Of a stretch of DNA of 64,000 nucleotides, positions 43,160-51,718 are shown piece after piece. The notes beneath the pieces were generated by a model, which was not told the origin of the DNA, ran no database searches, and saw only the letters and a program-made list of their open reading frames with translations. Source of the stretch: JAWLFI01 sp964627995. Its GTDB lineage: Bacteria > Bacteroidota > Bacteroidia > Chitinophagales > Saprospiraceae. The stretch spans positions 5,865-69,864 of the forward strand of contig CAZVLN010000010.1 in NCBI GenBank assembly GCA_964627995.1, read 5' to 3'. Within the stretch, counting starts at the first letter, position 1. Each line of letters begins with the position of its first letter. Both the position numbers and the translations under genes were made by a program.

Positions 43160-45190
43160 ATGGCATTTCAACTCACCTCCAAATTTGAACCCACTGGCGA
43201 TCAGCCGCGAGCCATTAAGGAACTTACCGATGGTATTGAAGCCGGCGAGCGCGCACAAGTATTGCTTGGGGTTACAGGTTCAGGTAAGACATTTACCATG
43301 GCGAATGTGATCGCTAAACTGAATCGACCGACCCTCATTCTTACGCATAACAAAACACTCACCGCTCAATTATATGGTGAGTTCAAGGAATTCTTTCCCG
43401 ACAACGCTGTGGAATACTTTGTTTCCTATTACGACTACTACCAACCCGAAGCTTATTTATCCTACAGCGACACCTTTATTGAAAAGGACCTCTCTATTAA
43501 TGAAGAAGTAGATAAATTGCGCCTGAGAGCTACATCCAATTTACTCTCCGGACGCCGAGACATTGTTATCGTAGCCTCTGTCTCTTGCATCTACGGTATG
43601 GGAAACCCGGAAGACTATAAATCGGGTATTATTCGACTCAAGGAAGGGCAAAGCATTACCCGAAATCGCTTTTTGTATCAGTTGGTTGAGATTTTATACT
43701 CGAGAACAGAGACGAGCTTTGATCGAGGTACATTTCGGGTTAAAGGGGATACCGTTGATATCAACCTGCCCTACGTGGACTATGGCTATCGGATCACCTT
43801 TTTTGGCGACGAAATTGAACGAATAGACATGATGGATGTGGAATCCGGACGGACCGATGAGCAATTGGAACATGCTGCCATATTTCCGGCCAACCTTTAC
43901 GTCGCTCCTAAGGAGCGCATGAAAGGCATTCTGCACGATATCGAAGACGAGCTCCACGAGCAAGAAAAATATTTCGAAAAGGAAAGTCGGTTTTTAGAAG
44001 CGAAGCGCATCCACGAACGTGTCAATTTCGATCTGGAAATGATGCGCGAGCTCGGCTATTGTAACGGTGTAGAGAACTACTCCCGTTTTTTCGATGGTCG
44101 AAAACCGGGTAGCCGGCCTTTTTGTCTGCTCGATTATTTTCCCGACGATTTTATCATGATGATCGATGAGAGTCATGTCACTATACCTCAGGTAAGAGGA
44201 ATGTGGGGCGGAGATCGCGCTCGAAAAACGAATCTGGTTAATTATGGCTTTCGCTTGCCTTCAGCTATGGACAACCGGCCTTTGAGCTTTGATGAATTTG
44301 AAACGCTAATTAACCAGGTCGTCTTTGTCTCGGCAACACCCAGCGATTACGAAATGGAACAAACGGGCGGCTTAATTACTGAGCAACTCATTCGCCCAAC
44401 CGGTTTGCTGGATCCGCCTATTGAAGTGCGCCCAAGCATTAACCAAATTGACGACCTCCTGGAAGAGATTAGCCAACGTGTTCAAAAAGACGAACGGGTT
44501 TTAGTAACCACGCTCACCAAACGCATGGCTGAAGAGCTTACTAAATATTTGTTGGACCTGAATATCAGAACCCGATATATTCACTCCGAAGTCGATACCC
44601 TGGATCGAGTCGAGATCATTAGGGGATTGCGATTAGGTGAATATGATGTTTTAGTTGGAGTGAATCTACTCCGTGAAGGTCTGGACTTGCCCGAGGTTTC
44701 CCTCGTAGCCATCATCGACGCAGACAAAGAAGGGTTCCTGCGAAATGAGCGTTCACTGACGCAAACTGCAGGTCGCGCAGCGCGAAATGTCGACGGTCTC
44801 GTTATTTTCTATGCCGATAAAGTAACGAAATCCATGCAGCGTACGATTGATGAAACCAATCGTCGTCGAAACATTCAAATGGCCTACAATGAGGAGCACG
44901 GTATTGATCCTAAAACGATTTATAAATCAAAAGAGGAGATCTTAAGCCAAAAATCTATCCTGGATATACGAGGAAAAAAATCGAAAGCCTATGCTGGTCC
45001 GAGTCAAGACAAGATAGCTGCAGATCCGGTAATCGACTATATGGATGCCAACCAGCTTGATAAAATGATAAAAGAAACCGAGCGGAAAATGAAAAAAGCT
45101 GCAAAAGAGCTCGATTTCATCGAAGCTGCACAATTGCGCGATGAGTTATTTGAACTTAAAAAACGAAAGAAAAGCGCCGTAGATAAATAA
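43160..45190 (+). CDS. uvrB: Excinuclease ABC subunit B
   Basis: A 676-residue damage-recognition helicase of nucleotide excision repair, acting with UvrA and UvrC. Walker A GVTGSGKTFT is near residue 38; the beta-hairpin region is FVSYYDYYQPEAY (near 92-104). Motifs II (DESH near 338) to VI, TQTAGRAARN near 540-549, are present. The UVR domain for UvrC binding is at the C-terminus (KMIKETERKMKKAAKELDFIEAAQLRDEL). The size is normal. The gene is probably driven by the TACCTTTG element immediately upstream. The arsenate reductase gene begins 33 bases downstream. Confidence 0.98.
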   Translation: MAFQLTSKFEPTGDQPRAIKELTDGIEAGERAQVLLGVTGSGKTFTMANVIAKLNRPTLILTHNKTLTAQLYGEFKEFFPDNAVEYFVSYYDYYQPEAYLSYSDTFIEKDLSINEEVDKLRLRATSNLLSGRRDIVIVASVSCIYGMGNPEDYKSGIIRLKEGQSITRNRFLYQLVEILYSRTETSFDRGTFRVKGDTVDINLPYVDYGYRITFFGDEIERIDMMDVESGRTDEQLEHAAIFPANLYVAPKERMKGILHDIEDELHEQEKYFEKESRFLEAKRIHERVNFDLEMMRELGYCNGVENYSRFFDGRKPGSRPFCLLDYFPDDFIMMIDESHVTIPQVRGMWGGDRARKTNLVNYGFRLPSAMDNRPLSFDEFETLINQVVFVSATPSDYEMEQTGGLITEQLIRPTGLLDPPIEVRPSINQIDDLLEEISQRVQKDERVLVTTLTKRMAEELTKYLLDLNIRTRYIHSEVDTLDRVEIIRGLRLGEYDVLVGVNLLREGLDLPEVSLVAIIDADKEGFLRNERSLTQTAGRAARNVDGLVIFYADKVTKSMQRTIDETNRRRNIQMAYNEEHGIDPKTIYKSKEEILSQKSILDIRGKKSKAYAGPSQDKIAADPVIDYMDANQLDKMIKETERKMKKAAKELDFIEAAQLRDELFELKKRKKSAVDK

Positions 45191-45223
45191 ACTAATAGTT
45201 CAACTGATGACGAAATTCTGCCT

Positions 45224-45847
45224 ATGAGCACCGCGCATAATACACGCCTCAATTCTTTTCTTAAAGGTTTAGATTCACAGCCTATCTCTCCCACTCGAAA
45301 AAAGACCCTGCAAAAACTCGCGCGCTCAGTTCAAGAAAAACTCCATCATAAAGAGCACGTGTGCTTGCTATTTATTTGCACTCACAACTCTCGACGCAGC
45401 ATTTTTTCTCAGGTCTGGGCACAAGTAATCGCCCAACACTTTAACCTTTCACAAATCCAATGCTACTCGGGTGGAACTTCAACAACTAGCGTTTTTCCCC
45501 TTGTCATCGACACCCTAAAAAATCAAGGTCTAGAATTCCAAAAAATGTCTCAGGGCAATAATCCGCTCTATGCCATCAAAAGAGATCCCCACAGTGCTCC
45601 TATCATTGCCTTTTCGAAATCGTACAACCACTTTTTCAATCCCAGTGATCAATTTATAGCTGTTATGACTTGCGGAGAAGCCGATAGCTCATGCCCTTCT
45701 GTTGTGGGTGCAGAGATGCGAATAGCCTTAGCTTACGAGGATCCAAAGGTTTCTGACCAAAGTGAGGAACAGGACCTTGTCTATAGGGCACGCAGCCTTC
45801 AAATTGCATCAGAACTATGGTATATGTTTTCAATAATTGACAACTGA
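45224..45847 (+). CDS. arsC: Thioredoxin-type arsenate reductase / low-molecular-weight phosphatase
   Basis: A 207-residue protein. The P-loop CTHNSRR (C-x5-R) lies in LLFICTHNSRRS, near residue 51, after an unusual helical N-terminus of about 40 residues. The downstream TCGEADSSCPSV motif carries the two extra Cys that shuttle the disulphide in the thioredoxin-coupled ArsC of Gram-positive bacteria. It should reduce arsenate to arsenite. It is coupled to the arsenite exporter gene by TGATG. No ArsR regulator is next to the pair, and no thioredoxin domain is fused. Confidence 0.85.
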   Translation: MSTAHNTRLNSFLKGLDSQPISPTRKKTLQKLARSVQEKLHHKEHVCLLFICTHNSRRSIFSQVWAQVIAQHFNLSQIQCYSGGTSTTSVFPLVIDTLKNQGLEFQKMSQGNNPLYAIKRDPHSAPIIAFSKSYNHFFNPSDQFIAVMTCGEADSSCPSVVGAEMRIALAYEDPKVSDQSEEQDLVYRARSLQIASELWYMFSIIDN

Positions 45848-46872
45848 TGGGGAAAAATCACATGCCCTTTTTCGAACGCTACCTCAGTATCTGGGTGGCC
45901 TTGTGTATTGCTGCCGGAATTGGTATAGGGCAATTTTTAGGCAATCGCATCCAGGTTTTGGCCGACATGGAAATGTTTAGAGTGAATATTCCCATTGCTA
46001 TCTTAATTTGGCTCATGATCTATCCCATGATGCTACAAATCGATTTCAGTAGCATTAAAAAAATAGGAAAAGCCCCTAAAGGGCTCATTCTAACCCTGGT
46101 CGTCAATTGGCTGATCAAACCTTTCACAATGGCGTTTTTTGCATGGATATTTTTCGAGCACCTCTACTCGGCTTGGATCGAGCCGGAACTTGCTGGTGAA
46201 TATATAGCAGGCGCGATTTTGCTCGGTGTAGCCCCCTGTACAGCTATGGTTTTTGTCTGGTCTTACTTGACAGAAGGGGATCCAAATTATACCCTGGTCC
46301 AGGTATCCGTAAATGATCTCATCATTCTTGTTGCTTTTATTCCCCTAGTCAGCTTGCTCCTAGGCATTACGGATGTCCAAATTCCGTATCCGACACTAGT
46401 CGCCTCGGTCATTATTTTCGTGCTTATTCCTTTGATTGCCGGCGTACTTACGCAAAAGATTTTACGCCGGTATAGAAGTGACGATTGGCTAAAAAATGAA
46501 CTTCTCCCTCGATTGAAACCAGTCAGTATTTTTGCTTTACTACTCACTCTCGTTTTGCTTTTTGCCTTTCAGGGTAACCATATCCTCAAGCAGCCTTTGA
46601 TCATTCTGATGATTGCCATTCCCCTCATTATACAGTCCTATTTTATTTTCTTCCTCACCTGGTTTAGCGGTCGAAAAATAGGCTTGCCACACGCCATATG
46701 CTCACCCGCATCCATGATAGGAACCAGTAACTTTTTCGAATTAGCTGTAGCGGTTGCCATCGCACTCTTTGGGCTGGAAAGCCCCGCCGCCCTCGTGACC
46801 GTTGTCGGCGTGCTGGTCGAGGTGCCGGTCATGCTCAGTCTGGTATCCTTATCCAATCGATGGAAATACTAA
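45847..46872 (+). CDS. ACR3-family arsenite efflux transporter
   Basis: A 341-residue inner-membrane permease of about ten helices that exports arsenite using the proton gradient. The ACR3 hallmark APCTAMVFVWSYL includes Cys131, essential in characterised homologues; the later NFFELAVAVAIALFG and PVMLSLV segments also fit. Its start overlaps the arsC stop (TGATG). The gene is followed by a hairpin terminator and then by a GC-rich repeat element. Confidence 0.93.
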   Translation: MGKNHMPFFERYLSIWVALCIAAGIGIGQFLGNRIQVLADMEMFRVNIPIAILIWLMIYPMMLQIDFSSIKKIGKAPKGLILTLVVNWLIKPFTMAFFAWIFFEHLYSAWIEPELAGEYIAGAILLGVAPCTAMVFVWSYLTEGDPNYTLVQVSVNDLIILVAFIPLVSLLLGITDVQIPYPTLVASVIIFVLIPLIAGVLTQKILRRYRSDDWLKNELLPRLKPVSIFALLLTLVLLFAFQGNHILKQPLIILMIAIPLIIQSYFIFFLTWFSGRKIGLPHAICSPASMIGTSNFFELAVAVAIALFGLESPAALVTVVGVLVEVPVMLSLVSLSNRWKY

Positions 46873-46879
46873 TCTCATA

Positions 46880-46916
46880 CACAGCTTCGAGTCATTCGAA
46901 GGTAGCTGTATTATTT
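46880..46916 (+). terminator. Terminator after the arsenic pair
   Basis: ACAGC (46881-46885) and GCTGT (46905-46909) enclose an inner stem TTCGA/TCGAA (46886-46900) with a small internal loop. ATTATTTAATTTTTTT follows, merging into the start of repeat copy D. It lies just past the ACR3 stop codon. Confidence 0.6.
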
Positions 46917-47070
46917 AATTTTTTTGGGCGTCCACCGAGGCTCCGCCTATCGGCGGATCTCGAGTGCGCTACGCTTTAGGGCTCTCTATTCGTTCGGCTC
47001 CCGCGCTGGGGGCGCGGGATCTTCGGTCCGTCAAAACCGGCCCTCACCCTTCCGCATCGCTGACGCGGGA
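46917..47070 (+). repeat. GC-rich hairpin-containing intergenic element, copy D
   Basis: Read on the plus strand it starts TTTTTTTGGGCGTCC, with a CCGCC-TATC-GGCGG stem (46943-46956), CGTTCGGCTCCCGCGC and a CCCGCGC/GCGCGGG stem near 47000-47018, then CGGCCCTCACCCTTCC and GCATCGCTGACGCGG. It lies in the 450-base gap between ACR3 and the lipoprotein gene at 47323; the rest of that gap (47071-47322) holds no supported gene. In this copy the conserved end faces the 3' end of a gene. Confidence 0.6.
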
Positions 47071-47322
47071 AAAGAAAAGGACTTTACGCTCTCTGCCTTT
47101 GGGGAAATCCCATTGGTGAGTTGCAGCTGTGGGATGGTCTCTTTTCTATCGCGAGAAATGATTTTAGAGGGGGGTAGGTACTTACATTTCTAAGATATAT
47201 CGTATCTTCATTGCATACAAGATAGAAGGTCGATAAGGCCTTAATTATTAGCTATTCAAATAGCGGAACGCCGAAAATTTCCTAAAGAATAGGGATGAGG
47301 CAATACAAAAACAGAGATACAA

Positions 47323-47655
47323 ATGACAAAAGCAACATTTCACTCCAGCGTAATTTCATTACTTATTGCGGCCGTTTTCGCCCTGGGTTTCATAGCATGC
47401 GGAGGCAGCACAGATGTCGTCGATTCCGGCACGTATAGCGGAAAAATCAAGAAAGTAGAGGCCGAAAAAACTGAAATCTATGTGACCCTGGACGACGGAA
47501 AAACCCTTGAACTGTATTTTACAGAAGAAACCTCTCTAACCCAAAATGGGCAAGATGTCGAGTTTTCTACGCTCGAAAAAGACCAAAAGGTGGAAGTGAC
47601 CGTAGAGAAGGTGGGGAAACGATTAGATCCCATTTCTGTAAAAATTATGGAATGA
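47323..47655 (+). CDS. Small lipoprotein with an OB-fold-like domain
   Basis: A 110-residue lipoprotein with signal peptide and lipobox FIAC (Cys26). The mature domain alternates strands in an OB-fold-like rhythm: SGKIKKVEAEKTEIYVTLDDGKTLEL and TQNGQDVEFSTLEKDQKVEVTVEKVGKRLDPISVKI. This resembles the DUF5666-type beta domains of metal-linked lipoproteins, but I cannot name the family with certainty. It is followed after one base by a DUF2231 membrane protein, so the two probably work together at the envelope. Confidence 0.75.
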   Translation: MTKATFHSSVISLLIAAVFALGFIACGGSTDVVDSGTYSGKIKKVEAEKTEIYVTLDDGKTLELYFTEETSLTQNGQDVEFSTLEKDQKVEVTVEKVGKRLDPISVKIME

Positions 47656-47656
47656 A

Positions 47657-48157
47657 ATGACGGAATTACCGGATTTTTGGCGAACGGAAGTCTGGCATCC
47701 GCTGTCCGTTCATTTTCCCATTGCTATTTTGCTGTTGGGGTCCTTGTTTTTATTCGCAGCCCTCTTCTTCAAAACAGAGTTTTGGGACCCTATGGCTCGT
47801 GTCCTTTTGGTACTGGGAACCCTTGGATTATGGGTGGCAATCTATACCGGAGATCTCGCAGAATCTATTGTTTCTCGCCAGATTTGTGACCCCACTGTTC
47901 TGAAGACACACGAAACCAATGCCTATCTGGCAGGATGGCTTTTCACTGCCGTTTCTGGACTTATTATTATCGAATACTTTGGCTTTTTGAGACCCTTTAA
48001 AAAGCTATGGAAGATTGCGATCATATTACTTTCTGTAGCCGGCTCAGGCACCCTGGCATATACAGGGCATCTTGGAGCTACCCTGGTGTATCAACAGGCC
48101 GCGGGTGTGTATACGCCCACTGAAGATTGTATGGAGTTCACGGACGAGAACTTGTAA
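47657..48157 (+). CDS. DUF2231-family membrane protein
   Basis: A 166-residue protein with four hydrophobic helices (about 14-34, 44-62, 96-114, 122-140). The start WHPLSVHFPIAILLLGSLFLF is the DUF2231 signature, with a His in the first helix that may bind metal or haem; related domains are linked to cytochrome-type and copper proteins. No clear haem CxxCH is seen. It is coupled to the lipoprotein gene by a one-base spacing. Confidence 0.85.
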   Translation: MTELPDFWRTEVWHPLSVHFPIAILLLGSLFLFAALFFKTEFWDPMARVLLVLGTLGLWVAIYTGDLAESIVSRQICDPTVLKTHETNAYLAGWLFTAVSGLIIIEYFGFLRPFKKLWKIAIILLSVAGSGTLAYTGHLGATLVYQQAAGVYTPTEDCMEFTDENL

Positions 48158-48252
48158 AGTGTTCCTGGAAATCGCAACCCATCCAGGCTGCGAAAAGGAG
48201 CTAGATGCAGGGTACAATGAGTTAGGTTATGGACAGTTAAAAAAGAGAAAAA

Positions 48253-48609
48253 ATGAAGAATGTATTTGGAGAACTCCTGCAATCCTGTTGCAAGGATCCC
48301 TTAACCGGATATTATCGCGATGGAAATTGCAGAACAGACGCATCGGATCGAGGCCGCCATACGGTCTGTGCGGTTGTGACCAAAGAATTTTTAGAATTTT
48401 CCAAAAGAAGAGGTAATGATTTAATGACCCCTAGACCGGAGTATCAATTTCCGGGTCTGAAGGCGGGTGATAAGTGGTGTTTATGTGCCTTGCGATGGAA
48501 GGAAGCCTTTGAAGCGGGTGTGGCGCCCAAAGTGGTGCTGGAGGCGACAAACGAAAAAACATTGGAGTATATCGCACTCACTGACTTGGTAAAATATGCC
48601 GAAAAATAG
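48253..48609 (+). CDS. DUF2237-family protein
   Basis: A 118-residue cytosolic protein matching DUF2237: KNVFGELLQSCCKDPLTGYYRDGNCRTDASDRGRHTVC begins it, and GDKWCLCALRWKEAFEAGVAPKVVLEAT is in the middle. Conserved Cys (in SCC, NC and WCLC) are consistent with structure or metal binding, but the family has no proven function. It lies 95 bases downstream of the DUF2231 gene on the same strand. Confidence 0.88.
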   Translation: MKNVFGELLQSCCKDPLTGYYRDGNCRTDASDRGRHTVCAVVTKEFLEFSKRRGNDLMTPRPEYQFPGLKAGDKWCLCALRWKEAFEAGVAPKVVLEATNEKTLEYIALTDLVKYAEK

Positions 48610-48702
48610 GCAAAAACCCCACTCAAGCTTTAATCATAAGGCTTTGGAGGAGTTGCGGAAGAACGAAAGGATACAAATATGAATCCGCGCAAAACGTAAA
48701 GC

Positions 48703-49089
48703 ATGCAAGCATTCACCCATTATTTTTTACATCTGGTTTTTCCCTTAGGGGTTGCCTGGATATTCTTTCGTTCGGACTGGAAGTGGACGTATCTGATTTT
48801 CCTGGCCACCATGCTGGTCGATCTAGATCACCTCTGGGCTGACCCTATTTTCGAGCCGCAGCGATGTAGTATTCAATTTCACTATTTGCACACATACTAC
48901 GCCATGATCGTATATGCTATTCTGCTTTTTTTTCGAAAGCCGTTTAATATCATTGGGGTGGGCTTACTCATGCACATGGCTACCGACCTCATCGATTGTC
49001 TGTGGACATACTCTGATTGTCCGACCTGTCTGGAGGGAGCCCCTGCGATAGATCTACTCTATGCAATGGGTAGGATAATAGGAATTTGA
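48703..49089 (+). CDS. DUF6122-family membrane protein
   Basis: A 128-residue protein with four hydrophobic helices. The motif LDHLWADPIF (with Asp and His) and a later HMATDLIDCLWTYSDCPTC resemble the membrane metal-dependent hydrolase YdjM/LexA-binding family described for Bacteroidota as DUF6122. The Asp/His spacing hints at a metal site, but no activity is established. The start is the ATG at 48703. Confidence 0.8.
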   Translation: MQAFTHYFLHLVFPLGVAWIFFRSDWKWTYLIFLATMLVDLDHLWADPIFEPQRCSIQFHYLHTYYAMIVYAILLFFRKPFNIIGVGLLMHMATDLIDCLWTYSDCPTCLEGAPAIDLLYAMGRIIGI

Positions 49090-49191
49090 GGAGTAGAGTG
49101 GAAACATAAATTTTGCAACATTAACTAAAGTTTCATGTGAGAATATACTTAGGGCATTAAATCTTTCACTTGAGGCAATAAGTAAATTGAA

Positions 49192-49341
49192 ATGCGTGCT
49201 AAAGAAAGGTCAATAGAAAGTCTAGCTGGGAACAATCCGGATTTTAATTATGATTATGGAATTCGGGAACTATTTCGAAAATGGTCAAAAATAAAAATGA
49301 ATGGTTTATTAGTAATAGAAACCACTTTTATCACGTCCTAA
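49192..49341 (+). CDS. Small ORF of uncertain status
   Basis: A 49-codon frame from ATG at 49192 in the 341-base, AT-rich gap between DUF6122 and the WG-repeat gene. The product starts MRAKERSIESLAGNNP and ends in ETTFITS. It has a coding-like amino-acid mix but no recognisable family, and no clear ribosome site. It may be a decayed gene end or chance. Nothing else is seen in the gap except the promoter element at 49392. Confidence 0.2.
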   Translation: MRAKERSIESLAGNNPDFNYDYGIRELFRKWSKIKMNGLLVIETTFITS

Positions 49342-49391
49342 AATAAATGCTATAATGAGAGGAATTTCTCTTTTCCACTAGCTACTTTTAG

Positions 49392-49399
49392 TATATTTG
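49392..49399 (+). promoter_or_regulatory. TATATTTG promoter element of the WG-repeat gene
   Basis: TATATTTG is an exact TAnnTTTG, 31 bases before the ATG at 49431. No -33 box is obvious. Confidence 0.5.
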
Positions 49400-49430
49400 A
49401 TAATATATATTTTAATCTAATAAAACTCAA

Positions 49431-50675
49431 ATGAAAGCTAAATCTCTAATTATTTGCTTGTTCACTTTTTCTTTTTTTTGCGCCTATTCACAAGGAACTG
49501 TATATCCTTATTCTTACACTGAAAAACAGGAAGGAGGTAAAAAGAGTACTAAGTGGGGATTAGTAAACAGTCAAAATGAAATGATTACAGACCCTATTTA
49601 TGATTACATTTGGTTTTTCCCAAATCAAAAGCATAACTCTTTCACAAAATTTAGACAAAAAACTAAAAAAGGAGATTTTAAGTTTGGCCTTATTGATAAA
49701 CGAGGCAAAATTGCAGTTGAGCCACAAGAAAGAGAAATATATTATGATGGCAATGGTGTTTTCTATTATCAATATGTAGACGAAACTTTAGAAATAAGAG
49801 AGATAATCAGTCGTAAGTTGGTTCATGCAAGTGATAGTATTTACGATTTAACGGGGGCTTCTGGAATTGTCATTATCAAGGTACTTCAAAACAGGTACTA
49901 TTACCATTATGCTGTTTTCAAGAACAAGTCAGTGAAAAAACTTGATGTTTACGGAGGTGCCAATCAGTCACCCTATACAATTAATGAGCACAGTGACGGC
50001 TGTTCCAAATTATTCACTGAAGGTGGCACCTTTAATTGTATGGGAGAGAAAATAGAGTATCGTGACTTAGACTTAGACATTGAATTTACAGATCAAGCCA
50101 TCCTAGAGTCCTCTTTTGAAGATGGAAGAATATTTTCTTCAGGAACTATTAACGGTCGTGGAAACGAGAAGACAAATGTAGTAGAAAAGAGGTTTGAGAA
50201 TGAGACCATATTTCCGATCAGAAAAGAAAAAGAGCTTCTTTGCTATATAATTAGGCCAAATTTACTTGTATCGCCTAATGGAGACACGCTGTTTTATAAT
50301 AAAAACGCAAACTTGAGTGATCTTAAAAGAATAGTAGATATTGACTATAAAGAAGGACCTCATGATCAGGTTTTTATAAAAAATCGCACTCATCCTAATT
50401 ATCACTTAATATCATTATTAAATACTAAAGGAGAAGAAATATTAAAACCTGAATATACTATTATTGATTTTTATGATTCGGTTTACGATAGACTTGGGAG
50501 TCGTTCCTCTAGGTTTTTTGTTAGAAGTAGCAGTAATGACATCAATTCTGTACAGAAACAAATCAATCTTCCCGGTGACTTGCTATACATAGTTCACAAA
50601 TCGGGGTATGGTGGGTTTTATTCTTATCGTTATGACGGAAATCATTTGCCTAAAAAATGTGACTGCTTGGAATAA
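49431..50675 (+). CDS. Secreted WG-repeat protein
   Basis: A 414-residue protein with a signal peptide (1-20, cut near AYSQ). WG/KW-type repeats are visible at KWGLVNSQNEMITDPIYDYI (about 43-62) and FKFGLIDKRGKIAVEPQ (about 84-100), with less regular repeats later (YHLISLLNTKGEEILKPEY near 325-343). These are beta-strand units thought to bind partners or surfaces. No enzyme motif is present. The coding region is clearly AT-richer than the flanking genes, which may point to recent acquisition. The C-terminus ends CDCLE. Confidence 0.78.
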   Translation: MKAKSLIICLFTFSFFCAYSQGTVYPYSYTEKQEGGKKSTKWGLVNSQNEMITDPIYDYIWFFPNQKHNSFTKFRQKTKKGDFKFGLIDKRGKIAVEPQEREIYYDGNGVFYYQYVDETLEIREIISRKLVHASDSIYDLTGASGIVIIKVLQNRYYYHYAVFKNKSVKKLDVYGGANQSPYTINEHSDGCSKLFTEGGTFNCMGEKIEYRDLDLDIEFTDQAILESSFEDGRIFSSGTINGRGNEKTNVVEKRFENETIFPIRKEKELLCYIIRPNLLVSPNGDTLFYNKNANLSDLKRIVDIDYKEGPHDQVFIKNRTHPNYHLISLLNTKGEEILKPEYTIIDFYDSVYDRLGSRSSRFFVRSSSNDINSVQKQINLPGDLLYIVHKSGYGGFYSYRYDGNHLPKKCDCLE

Positions 50676-50809
50676 GAGTTTCAACCATATATTTTACATT
50701 AAATTAACCTGCAAGCCCATTAGTTATGCTTGGGAAAGTACAAAGTCCATAATACCAACTGAATAATTCAGAGAATTCATCTATTTTTATTTCATAAAGC
50801 CGCAGCCGT

Positions 50810-51520
50810 ATGAAAAAACGAAAGTCCTCACTCATTCCCTGGATGACTTTTAGTGTTGAATTTCTCTCCGTCTTCATTGCCGTGATTTCTGCCTTTGCAC
50901 TCAATAACTGGAATGAGGAGCGTATGGCTCGCAATGCAGAGAGTAAAATTTTGACCGAAATTTATTCAGGTCTGGAAAAGGATTTGGAAGATCTGAGAAT
51001 TAACAAGATCGGACATGAAGTAGGCTTGAAGTCCTCCTCATATTTCAAAAAATTAGTTACTCAGCAAGAGGTAGCCATGGACTCGTTCCCTTTTCATTAT
51101 TTTAATCTCACGCGAGATTTCATCTCTGTTTTAAATACTTCAGGGTACGAAGCCTTAAAATCGAAGGGTCTAGAGCTCATTCAAAGTGACTCCCTTCGGA
51201 GGAAAATTATTTCCCTTTACGAATATAATTACCACCTACTCCGAAAATTTGAGGAGGAATATGCGGAAGCCCAGTTTCATCAGAGTTTCTTCCACGAAAT
51301 CAATCCTATTTTAGCGCCACACATGACTTTTTCACCTTCGAACCAACTGAGTGGCGTCCGACTTCCAATAATATTATCTGTAACAGAGCGTAATTTGCTA
51401 CTTAGTTATTTATGGAAAATTGAGGTGAATCGAAATTTCATAAACAATTTCTATCCACAGGTGGAAGCGGAAGTGGAAGCCGTACAATCCCATATTCAAG
51501 CCGTCCTTCAGTCCGGATGA
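50810..51520 (+). CDS. DUF6090-family membrane protein
   Basis: A 236-residue protein. A hydrophobic N-terminal helix ends in ALNNWNEER (residues about 20-38), the family hallmark, and the rest is a long helical, charged domain (FKKLVTQQEV, SLYEYNYHLLRKFEEEYAEAQ). It is probably anchored in the inner membrane with the helical part outside. The function is unknown. The stop codon lies 20 bases before the start of repeat copy E. Confidence 0.78.
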   Translation: MKKRKSSLIPWMTFSVEFLSVFIAVISAFALNNWNEERMARNAESKILTEIYSGLEKDLEDLRINKIGHEVGLKSSSYFKKLVTQQEVAMDSFPFHYFNLTRDFISVLNTSGYEALKSKGLELIQSDSLRRKIISLYEYNYHLLRKFEEEYAEAQFHQSFFHEINPILAPHMTFSPSNQLSGVRLPIILSVTERNLLLSYLWKIEVNRNFINNFYPQVEAEVEAVQSHIQAVLQSG

Positions 51521-51540
51521 GTTCGCGATAGTGATGTGAA

Positions 51541-51670
51541 GGGTGCCGCAGCTATGCGGCAGTGGGAGCGCAGCGACTACCGAACGCATGTGCAGCCCGT
51601 AACGTAACGCCCCCGTCCCGACGATCGCGTAGCGATGTCGAGGACGAGGGGATCGCCCAAAAAGAAAAAA
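51541..51670 (-). repeat. GC-rich hairpin-containing intergenic element, copy E
   Basis: Read on the minus strand from 51670 it starts TTTTTTCTTTTTGGGCGATCC, then CGAC-ATCGC-TAC-GCGATC-GTCG-type stem (51619-51642), GGGGGCGTTACGTTACGGGC, GCGTTCGGTAGTCGCTGCGCTCCCAC and ends with a GCCGCA-GCTA-TGCGGC stem (51545-51560). The conserved end faces the 5' end of the thioredoxin-like gene. It has the organisation of copies A-D but differs in sequence inside. Confidence 0.65.
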
Positions 51671-51718
51671 GAGATTGGATATACGCTTTGTGTTGTGTAG
51701 CTTCGTTATAAAAATAAA

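Noticed and set aside
46924..47193. 89-codon ORF over repeat copy D
   Set aside because: The frame is open because of the GC-rich repeat; composition is Ser/Arg/Gly-rich and no domain is seen.
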